A stretch of DNA of 64,000 nt from Arachidicoccus sp. (GTDB lineage Bacteria; Bacteroidota; Bacteroidia; Chitinophagales; Chitinophagaceae): positions 186,001-250,000 of the forward strand of contig JAPWKH010000014.1 of NCBI GenBank assembly GCA_028283605.1. The letters run 5' to 3'. Below the pieces are notes generated by a model that ran no database searches, had not been told where the DNA came from, and worked only from the letters and a program-made list of their open reading frames with translations. Numbering within the stretch: the first letter of the stretch is position 1; the number at the start of each line of letters is the position of its first letter. This document shows positions 30,931 through 39,785 of this stretch, piece after piece. A program made the translations under genes and the position numbers.

Positions 30931-31825
30931 TAGTTAAATCATAATAATTTGTTATATTCTTTGTATTTTTGTATTATGTCGTATTCTATAGATTTCCGCA
31001 AACAATTATTTAAGATTAAGCGTCAGGAAAAGCTCACATTTCAAGAAACTGCAGAAAGATTTGGTATTCCCATAAGGACGTTGTTTAGATGGCAAAAATG
31101 TATAAATCCTAAAACAAAGCGGAACAAACCTTCAACAAAAATAGATATGGAGGCATTGCGAAAAGATGTTGAGCAACATCCGGATCATTATCAATATGAG
31201 AGAGCGAGGAAGTTTGGGGTGGGACAAAGCACGATATTTTATGCCCTAAAGCGTTTGGGAATCAGTTGTAAAAAAAACGCTGTTTCATCCCAAAGCAGAT
31301 GAACTCTCCAGGCTTATCTTCCAACTTAAATTATTGCGCTATGAGCGGATCGAAAAAAGACCTGTTGTTTATTTAGATGAAAGTGGGTTTTCGGCAGATG
31401 CGCCCAGAGGAAATGGCTACAGTCAAAAAGGGAAGAAATGTTATGGCTGTAAAGGCTGGCACGCAAGAGGAAGGCTAAACGCTATCGGAGCGATAACAAA
31501 CTTCAAGCTACTCAATGTATGTTTATTTGATTGTAACATAGATGCCGATGTATTCTATGGCTGGCTTACACAGCAATTATTACCTGCTATTGCTCCAAAC
31601 TCGGTTATTGTACTTGACAATGCAACATTTCACAAGCGGGATGATGCTTTGCGGGCTGTGCAAAAGCAAGGACATATTTTGGAGTTTCTCCCACTTTACA
31701 GCCCCGACCTTAATCCAATAGAAAAGAAATGGGCACAGGCCAAAAGTATCAGAAGGAAATTTGGATATACTCCTGAAGAACTTTTTATTTACACTGATTT
31801 ATGACGGTTTATTCTGATTTAACTA
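30931..31825 (+). mobile_element. IS630-family insertion sequence, copy 2 (895 bp)
   Basis: Same TIRs, TA at 30929-30930 and 31826-31827, same length as copy 1 with about a dozen substitutions by eye. Confidence 0.93.
30976..31804 (+). CDS. IS630-family transposase, two overlapping frames
   Basis: Same frame structure as copy 1; A8 run at 31270-31277 at the frame change; LDESGF / LDNATFHK / YSPDLNPIEKKW. Confidence 0.87.
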
Positions 31826-31847
31826 TATCTCAAGAAAGATTAAACTT

Positions 31848-34800
31848 CTATTTAGAAACACTGTCTCCTAACGAAAAAGATTTTTGAAAAGGCTTTCTAT
31901 ACTTTTTAATATAGGCCGAGGGGGGTAGCCCGAAAAGTTTCTGAAATTGGGTGCGGAAATATTTCACATCGTTAAAACCGACCATAATTGCGGTTTCATT
32001 TACATTATTAGTAGTATTTATGAAAAGCTCTGCTGCTTTTCTCAAACGAACGAATCTTACAAAACCACTGACAGAATAACCGGAGATATGATGTATCTTT
32101 TTATACAAGTTTGAATGGCTCATGTACATTTCATCTGCCAGTTTTTTAATTTCAAACTGGTCATCGTCCAGATGCTCTTCGACAAAAAATATACATTTAT
32201 CTAAAAATTCCTTGTCTTCTGGAGAGATGTATTGATTATTTTGCTGTAAGGTGATTTCGTTATAAAAATATTTTTGCAGGTTGTTTTTGATTTTCAAAAG
32301 GTTATTAACCCGTGCAATAAGCAATTCTTTTTCAAAAGGCTTGATAATATAATCATCCGCGCCGGATTCCACGCATCTCAATTTAACTTCCGAAGAAACT
32401 TCGGCCGTAAGCATGATGACCGGAATATGGCTGAAATTTTCGTCATTCTTAATTAAACCACAAATTTCATCGCCATACATGCCCGGCATTACCAAATCCA
32501 AAATGACCAAATCAGGAAGATACTTTTTGATTTTTTCTACGACAATTTTTCCGTTATCGGCTTCGATTATTTTAAAGTCTTTTTCAAATATCGTTTTTAC
32601 ATAATTTCTTATTTCTTCATTATCATCTGCTATTAATATTTTCTTTTTGATTACAAGCAATTCATTTTGTTCCGGAAGCTTGTCGGGAACAACACCTACT
32701 TTTATCGCTTCCGTCAATTCATCCTCCGGCAATATATCTTCCATAATACCTTTTTCTGTTGTTTCACTTTCGACGATCTGAATATTCCCGAAATGCGCTT
32801 TCCCCTTTTTTAATTCAATGGTAAAAGTCGTGCCTTTTCCTATTTCGCTTGTGAAACTTATTTGCCCTTGATGCTTGTCGATAAAATCCTTTACCAAAAA
32901 TAATCCGATACCGAAACCTGTTCTGGCGTGGCTTTCCAGTGAATGAATCTGGTAATATTTTTTAAATACTTTTTCGCCCGTTTCTTTAGGGATACCTTGA
33001 CCTGAATCTGCGATTAAAATTTTTACCGTTTCATCTGACTCTTCGATCTTTAATTCGATGCGGCCTTTTTCCGGAGTGTATTTCATGGCATTGGATAGCA
33101 AATTGAAGAGCGCTATTTCTAATTTTTCATAATCGCCGTAAACAAATATGCATTCATTTTCACAACTAAGTTTATAGTTAATATTTTTTATTCTCGCCTG
33201 ATAAGCAAAACTGTCATATACTTCTTTTGTCAAGTGAGACAGATTAATTTTTCGTACATCCAATTCGATTTGTTCCACATCGGCTTTTCTGAACATCAGC
33301 AACTGGCCGGCCAAAGAAAGCATTCTCCTGGAGTTTTTATATACGGTTTTAATTTCTTCCGGATGATTATCCTCGTCCACATTCCTCATCATTTCCTTGA
33401 CCGGATTGATGATAAGCGTAAGCATGGTGCGGAATTCATGAGAGATATTGGTAAAGAATGATATCTTTCTTTCGGTCAATTCTTTTTCCGCTTCGGCATT
33501 CATGCGCGTAAGTTTCATCTCGTATTCAAGTTTGGTCTGTCGTTGCTTGTATTTTAAATAAAAATAAATGGCGGAAGCAAATGCCAATGTATATAAAAAA
33601 TATGCCCACCACGTACGGTACCACGGCGGAAGAATTTTTATATGAATGATTCTTTCCTTGCCGCTCCAGCTCCCATCAACATTTGTAGCTTTGATATGTA
33701 AAGTATAATTGCCTTCGTATAAACGTGAATAATTAGCAATACGAGTCTTACTGACATAACTCCAATTTTTGTCCCATCCTTCCAGAAAATAAGAATATAC
33801 TAGGCTGCCCGGCGCTGAATAACCCAGACCCGCGAAACTGATTGACAACGTAGCTTTATTAAACGGAATACTGACGGATTCCACATCGACAGGGGTATAG
33901 CCATACTTTAAATAAGGCGTATTTTCGATAGGTACATCATTAATCTTAAAATCGGTTATTAATAATGGCGGATGCACAATGATTTTTTTGATCGCTTCGG
34001 GATTAAATTTATTGAAGCCGCCGACGCCACCAAACAAAAGCTCTCCATCACTTAACTTAAGTGCGGCATTATAATTGAATTGGTTGCTTTGCAACCCATC
34101 ATTTGCACTGAAATTTGTAAATGAATGTGTCAGAATATCAAGTTTGGATAGTCCGTTAAAAGTGCTACACCACAAGTTTCCTTCTGCATCTTCTATAATA
34201 TTAAGTACGGAATTGCTTTGCAATCCATCGGCTTCTGTATAATGTTTAAATGTTTTGTTTGCTGCATTGTACAACATTAAGCCGCCGCCTTCTGTGCCTA
34301 CCCATAATTGATGATTTTTATCTTCAATAATTGCACGTACGGGATAGTCGGTGTTTATATATAAATGATGCTTGTAAAGTGTATCTATTTTTATGAGCTG
34401 ATTGTAATTACCTGCCCACAGATTGCTTTTTGAATCTTCGTACAATGTATGAATATTGGTAAGTGAATTATCAAATAATTCAAATTCATTTTTCGATTCA
34501 TTAAAAAGAAAAAGTGCATCGTCTTTGGTGCTACCTGCCCATATATGATGATGCGAATCTTCATAAAGTTTCCACAAGTTGATATTGTATTTTCTTCTTA
34601 TCGGATTATAACAGGGATAATGAATGAAGTCGTTTGTAACTCTATTGAACAAATCTATTCCGCCACTGAATGATGCCACCCAAAGCCTGTTCTTATAATC
34701 ACGCAAAATACTTACCACATAGTTGCTCGAGAGAGATTTGGGGTTGTTTGGGTGGTGCGTATAATTGGTAAATGTATTCGTTGCAGGATTCCAATAACTC

Positions 34801-35921
34801 AGCCCGCCGCCGTCGGTTCCGATCCAGATATTGTTTTTTTCGTCTTCACAAAAAGAAAGAGCGAAATTGCTCACAAGCGTGTTCTTTGCAAAGAGATCTC
34901 GTTTTATCGTATGAAATAAATCGGGCTTTTCGTTTATAATGCTGACGCCGCCCCTTAATGTTGCTATCCATTTTCTATGGTTGTTGTCTTCATATACTGC
35001 GTAAACTGCATTGCTTTTAAGATTGTTATCTTCGCTTTGCACGATAGAACAAACTTTATTCCCGTTTGCGCAAACTTCGGCCAAGCCATCGCCATCTGTG
35101 GATATCCAGATATTACCTCCTTTATCTTGTAACAAATTTGTGATATTACTATGTGTAAATTTTAGATAAGGATATGATATTTGATTAGTAGTAATACTGT
35201 ATTCAAAAAGTCCGTTCTCTGTCCCTATTAAAAGATTGTTTTGTTTAGATAGATAAAGCAGTTTTGTTGCATCATTAATATTGTCAGAGAGTAATCTTAT
35301 GGAATTATCTGCAAGATTAAATATATATAAACCTTTATTCTTGATAAATAACAGCAACATATTATCTTTATATAGACAAATAGCAGATGCATTATACTTC
35401 ACTAAATGATTAAAAGCAATTTGTTCAAAAATAGTTTTACTTTTTCTCAATACAAGCAACCCGTTGTCTTCCGTTGCAATAAAGGCATTTCCATTTTCAT
35501 CAACTTCTATTTCTTTTACCCGTGAATCTATCTCGCGTGCCTTTTTCTCGCCAAAAGGCAAATAATAAACCCTATGAAATTGGAGATTATTGTAATCAAA
35601 TAGGCTTAATCCTTTGAGTGTGCCTACCCAAATAGAGTGGGCGTTGTTTTCTTTTAACGCAACAATATGATTATTAATCAGTGAAGTAGAATCTTGCCAT
35701 TTGTTGCGAAAAACTTTAAATTCATAACTATCATACCTGTTAAGTCCATCGTAAGTTCCCATCCACATAAAGCCATATTTGTCCTGTAGTAAACAAGTAA
35801 CGGAGTTGTTGGACAATCCTTCAGTTACGTCAATATTTGTTAGAGACAAAGAATCGTTCTGAGCCTTAGAACTTGTAATTAAAAAAAAGACAGAAGCAAC
35901 AAAAGCAAAAAATTTACACAT
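31848..35921 (-). CDS. Hybrid two-component system sensor/regulator (HTCS) of the PUL
   Basis: Two-component beta-propeller repeats (YGFMWMGTYDGLNRYD, NIWISTDGDGLAEV), Y_Y_Y domain, HisKA ISFFTNISHEFRTMLTLI, HATPase, receiver ILIADDNEEIRNYV, C-terminal AraC HTH. Confidence 0.95.
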   Translation of the reverse strand: MCKFFAFVASVFFLITSSKAQNDSLSLTNIDVTEGLSNNSVTCLLQDKYGFMWMGTYDGLNRYDSYEFKVFRNKWQDSTSLINNHIVALKENNAHSIWVGTLKGLSLFDYNNLQFHRVYYLPFGEKKAREIDSRVKEIEVDENGNAFIATEDNGLLVLRKSKTIFEQIAFNHLVKYNASAICLYKDNMLLLFIKNKGLYIFNLADNSIRLLSDNINDATKLLYLSKQNNLLIGTENGLFEYSITTNQISYPYLKFTHSNITNLLQDKGGNIWISTDGDGLAEVCANGNKVCSIVQSEDNNLKSNAVYAVYEDNNHRKWIATLRGGVSIINEKPDLFHTIKRDLFAKNTLVSNFALSFCEDEKNNIWIGTDGGGLSYWNPATNTFTNYTHHPNNPKSLSSNYVVSILRDYKNRLWVASFSGGIDLFNRVTNDFIHYPCYNPIRRKYNINLWKLYEDSHHHIWAGSTKDDALFLFNESKNEFELFDNSLTNIHTLYEDSKSNLWAGNYNQLIKIDTLYKHHLYINTDYPVRAIIEDKNHQLWVGTEGGGLMLYNAANKTFKHYTEADGLQSNSVLNIIEDAEGNLWCSTFNGLSKLDILTHSFTNFSANDGLQSNQFNYNAALKLSDGELLFGGVGGFNKFNPEAIKKIIVHPPLLITDFKINDVPIENTPYLKYGYTPVDVESVSIPFNKATLSISFAGLGYSAPGSLVYSYFLEGWDKNWSYVSKTRIANYSRLYEGNYTLHIKATNVDGSWSGKERIIHIKILPPWYRTWWAYFLYTLAFASAIYFYLKYKQRQTKLEYEMKLTRMNAEAEKELTERKISFFTNISHEFRTMLTLIINPVKEMMRNVDEDNHPEEIKTVYKNSRRMLSLAGQLLMFRKADVEQIELDVRKINLSHLTKEVYDSFAYQARIKNINYKLSCENECIFVYGDYEKLEIALFNLLSNAMKYTPEKGRIELKIEESDETVKILIADSGQGIPKETGEKVFKKYYQIHSLESHARTGFGIGLFLVKDFIDKHQGQISFTSEIGKGTTFTIELKKGKAHFGNIQIVESETTEKGIMEDILPEDELTEAIKVGVVPDKLPEQNELLVIKKKILIADDNEEIRNYVKTIFEKDFKIIEADNGKIVVEKIKKYLPDLVILDLVMPGMYGDEICGLIKNDENFSHIPVIMLTAEVSSEVKLRCVESGADDYIIKPFEKELLIARVNNLLKIKNNLQKYFYNEITLQQNNQYISPEDKEFLDKCIFFVEEHLDDDQFEIKKLADEMYMSHSNLYKKIHHISGYSVSGFVRFVRLRKAAELFINTTNNVNETAIMVGFNDVKYFRTQFQKLFGLPPSAYIKKYRKPFQKSFSLGDSVSK

Positions 35922-36600
35922 ACAATTTATAAATCTTTCTCTGAATTTTGAGAGTGTAAAGTAAGTATTTCCTAACTAATATTAATTATTGATAGGTAAA
36001 TAAGCAGGCAGTAGGATAAGCACCAAAATTCTCATTATTGCGATGAATTAATCTTCTTATAACAGAAACAAGATTTTTATTTGTTATAAAGATGCTAGAA
36101 GTAAATAGAGCTATACAATATTCCTCAAGATATTACCTGCATTAACATAACAAAAGACCACTCTTAAATAAATTTCCCCGCATCAAACTCCAGACACTCT
36201 TTTGTGTTTACATATCCTAATTTATTACTTAAAATCCTTGAGTTCCTAATATTGAATGTCGGGATATTTCTGATATATCCAATAATGAATTTTACTCGAT
36301 TCAATAAAAGTGCTTAAGTCTGCAACGAATCCATTGTTTATATGACTGTTGATAAATTCTGTTGGATAATTTTTCAAAGTAAGAATATGACGCATCACTA
36401 CAAATTGTTTCGCCTTCACAGGTGTTTGTACTGATTCTTGCAGAAAGTAAAATCTTCTTCAAACATGTCATTGTATTGTTCCGCTGTTCAGGTAGCAGAT
36501 TAAAAATTTAACACACTAAATTTTCAATCCTCGACTTTTTAATTATATACTTATTAGAGATACTCCCGTACATCAGAAAAATAGCTATGTAAAACTCCTT

Positions 36601-38235
36601 TCATCTCCTGTCTCTTATAGCTTTGAATTCAGAACCTTGTTTCCATTGAGGGAATGTGCTTTCGTTGGCTAATTTTTTTCCTATTAAAAAGAGCATTTGT
36701 AAATCTTCAATTCCGCCTTCAAAAGTCCACGAAGGATTGTATTCGTCGCTGGGACGGTGATAGCGGTTGGCAGTATAATCATCTTCCAGATGCTTGCCAT
36801 ATTCTTTGCCTTTGCCTATTACATCAATGCCGCTTTTCGCATCTAAAGCAGGTACGCCTACTTTCGCAAAACTGAAATGATCAGACCGGAAATAATGCCC
36901 TGCTTCGGGATGAGCTTCCTGAGCCAAATATCGGTTTTGTTTTTTGGCAACCTCTGCAACATAGTCTTCCAAATCATTTTGCCCTGCACCGGTTATTACA
37001 ATATCCTTGGTTTTTTCAAAAGCATTTATAACATCCATATTCAAATCTGCAACCGTTTTGTTTAAGGGATAAACCGGATGTGCCGCATAATAAGCAGCGC
37101 CCAATAAACCTTGCTCTTCTGCCGTCACGGCTAAAAATACAATAGTGCGTTCCGGCTTTTCTTTTAAACTTTTAAATGCTCTGGCTATTTCAAGTAAACC
37201 CGCCGTGCCGCTCGCATTGTCTAAAGCGCCATTGTATATGCTGTCTCCTTTTTCATCTTTGTTGCCGATACCGAAATGATCCCAATGCGCAGTGTAAATA
37301 ATATATTCATCGGGCCGTTTGCTGCCGGTAATTTTTGCAATTAGATTGTGGGATACATTGCGTTCCGTTTTCACTTTTACATTCAAGGATAATTTTTCGT
37401 TTAATGCAACGGCTTTAAAATCTCTTTTATTGGCGCTTACCAACAGCGATGTATCCTTGCCGGCAGCGGCCAACAATTTTTTGGCGCCATCAGCGGACAA
37501 CCATCCGTTCAATGCTAAGTGCCGTTTGTTTTGCTCATCCAAAAACAATTTAGATCCTGTATTGGAATTTTGTATTACACTGAAAGGATAAGAGGCCGAT
37601 TCCGTATTGTGAATAATAAAACAAGCTTTGGCGCCTTGTCTTGCAGCTTCTTCGTATTTATATGTCCATCTTCCATAGTATGTTTCTGTTTTGCCTTTGA
37701 AGATGGTTGTATCCACTCCAAAGCCCGGATCATTTACCATGACCAATACAACTTTCCCTTTTACATCAATATTTGCATAGTCATTCCAATTGTATTCAGG
37801 AGCTACTACGCCGTACCCGGCAAAAATTATTTCGTCATTATTTAATGAAATAACAGAATCTGTTTTCTCGGTAAATACTACAAAATCGCTTTGATTTTTC
37901 AGTTCAAAATTGCCTTTGGCCGATTGCACTTTCATGGTAGGATCGGGAGTTGCGGTAATATTTACCAAAGGAACATCTTGCAAATAACTATTGCCATTAC
38001 CGGGTTCCAGCCCTAAATTTTTAAATTGTGTTTGTATATAATCGATCGTTTTTGTTTCGCCGATGGTAAAAGGTTTGCGTCCTTGAAACGAATCCGAAGC
38101 CAATACTTTTATGTGCTCTAGTATGCTGTCTTTGTTGAAAGATGAAAGCCCTTCATCGTCGCTTTTATTAGGTTTGCACGAATGAAATAATACAACACAT
38201 ATTATTACGGAAGTATAAAAAACAAATCTTTTCAT
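36601..38235 (-). CDS. M28-family metallopeptidase
   Basis: Lipoprotein signal; YTAHWDHFGIG, GALDNASGTAGLLEIARAF, AVTAEEQGLLGA, RSDHFSFAKVGVPAL. Confidence 0.9.
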   Translation of the reverse strand: MKRFVFYTSVIICVVLFHSCKPNKSDDEGLSSFNKDSILEHIKVLASDSFQGRKPFTIGETKTIDYIQTQFKNLGLEPGNGNSYLQDVPLVNITATPDPTMKVQSAKGNFELKNQSDFVVFTEKTDSVISLNNDEIIFAGYGVVAPEYNWNDYANIDVKGKVVLVMVNDPGFGVDTTIFKGKTETYYGRWTYKYEEAARQGAKACFIIHNTESASYPFSVIQNSNTGSKLFLDEQNKRHLALNGWLSADGAKKLLAAAGKDTSLLVSANKRDFKAVALNEKLSLNVKVKTERNVSHNLIAKITGSKRPDEYIIYTAHWDHFGIGNKDEKGDSIYNGALDNASGTAGLLEIARAFKSLKEKPERTIVFLAVTAEEQGLLGAAYYAAHPVYPLNKTVADLNMDVINAFEKTKDIVITGAGQNDLEDYVAEVAKKQNRYLAQEAHPEAGHYFRSDHFSFAKVGVPALDAKSGIDVIGKGKEYGKHLEDDYTANRYHRPSDEYNPSWTFEGGIEDLQMLFLIGKKLANESTFPQWKQGSEFKAIRDRR

Positions 38236-38457
38236 CTGTATATTTTTTATTATTTTTCAATTGCAGGTTGGAAACAACCATATTTACTATGGTTCATTTC
38301 ATTACAGCATATTTTTAAGGAAGATAATATATTAATGTGAGAATGTATTACATATAGCTGTAAATTTTTATCGACGAGAAGGGAACATGATATTTTTCAC
38401 GCTTATAGAAATGTATAAGCGTAGTTTAGTCCGATGATTGATAAAGTTAGGATTAAT

Positions 38458-39672
38458 CTAAATGCCTTTTACCACCGCACGGGGTAACTCTTTATTCAGA
38501 TAAGTACATATAAGCAAACCAATAAAAACGATTCCTGTGGAGAAAGCAAATATATATTGTATTCCAAAAGTCTGGATTACGCCTCCGATTACAGGTCCGG
38601 TAATACCTAACGAAATATCGATAAACAAACCGTAAGCTGCTATGGCAGCGCCGCTTCGTTCATCAGAAAATAATTTTACAGCTTCTGTGCCGAGCGCAGG
38701 AAATACTAATGAAAATCCAAGCCCGGTAATAGCTGCGCCTATCAATGCATAAGCCGGAAGATATAATACGGATAAGATAAATAAGCCGATAGTTTCACAT
38801 ATAAGGCAACCGATGGCTACTTTAATGCCGCCGTATTTATCAATAGCGTTGGAGAAAAATAATCTTCCCGTGATGAATAAAATACTAAAAACCGAAAGAC
38901 ACAGAGCAGCATCGCTCCAATGAAAATGATCGTAGTATAAAGTAATAAAATTGGAAATGGTACCGAAACCCATGCCGGCTGTCAATAAACCAATTCCATA
39001 AGGGGACACTTTTTTTAATACGGATAAAAAAGAAATATGCGGCGTATTACCCGGCTCTTTTTTCAATACAATATTCTTTTTACTCCGGGCAATTGTGTAG
39101 CCTGAAATACCGAGTAAAAGAATCAGTAAAGAAATAGCATCTAATCCAAATGCCTGATTCAGTAATACACCTAATGGCGCACCTACCGCTAAAGCGCCAT
39201 AAGATGCAATACCGTTGTACGAAATGATAGTAGCCGTATATTTTTTCCCGACATCCGTCATTGCCCATGTAATCGGTGAAGCACCGATAAATCCTTCTGC
39301 GCACCCGGTAATTAACCTGCCGGCAATCAATACCCAAAGACTTATCGCAGTATGATGCCTGCATAAATAAGTAATGTATAATAAAGCGCCATTCAGCATA
39401 AAACAAATCATGCTGGTAAATACCGATTGTTTCGGGCCGTATTTATCGATCAGATTTCCCGATAAGCCACGTGTGATAAAAGTTGTAACATATTGTAAGC
39501 TGATAACTATACCTGCAACAATTGCACTGTAACCCAAACCTTTAGTTACAAAAATAGGTAATACCGCTAATGGCAGCCCTATGCACACATATCCTAAAAA
39601 TGTAAATAATACATAACCTACAATTGTAAGACGGGTTGAGCTTTTATTTTCAGAAGTTTCGATTCCCTTCAT
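38458..39672 (-). CDS. MFS transporter
   Basis: 12-TM MFS topology, GLSGNLIDKYGPK, GRLITGCAEGFIGASPITWAM; start set at MKGIETSENKS. Confidence 0.88.
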   Translation of the reverse strand: MKGIETSENKSSTRLTIVGYVLFTFLGYVCIGLPLAVLPIFVTKGLGYSAIVAGIVISLQYVTTFITRGLSGNLIDKYGPKQSVFTSMICFMLNGALLYITYLCRHHTAISLWVLIAGRLITGCAEGFIGASPITWAMTDVGKKYTATIISYNGIASYGALAVGAPLGVLLNQAFGLDAISLLILLLGISGYTIARSKKNIVLKKEPGNTPHISFLSVLKKVSPYGIGLLTAGMGFGTISNFITLYYDHFHWSDAALCLSVFSILFITGRLFFSNAIDKYGGIKVAIGCLICETIGLFILSVLYLPAYALIGAAITGLGFSLVFPALGTEAVKLFSDERSGAAIAAYGLFIDISLGITGPVIGGVIQTFGIQYIFAFSTGIVFIGLLICTYLNKELPRAVVKGI

Positions 39673-39785
39673 ATAAAATCGCTTGAATTTGCGGTGCAAA
39701 GTTACAACGAATATCAAGCAAAAAACGCTAAAGAACACTTGTTATCATGCGCTTTAGCGGTTAAGAAATTTTTATAGTCTGAATT

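Noticed and set aside
13639-31825. Composite transposon carrying the PUL
   Set aside because: Each IS has its own TA flanks and no outer target-site duplication larger than TA can be shown; direct-repeat IS copies alone do not prove the block moved as a unit.
36030-36590. Possible relic genes between the HTCS and the M28 peptidase
   Set aside because: Minus strand gives short protein-like stretches (VMRHILTLKNYPTEFINSHINNGFVADLSTFIESSKIHYWIYQKYPDIQY*) but no identifiable family, so no feature was called.
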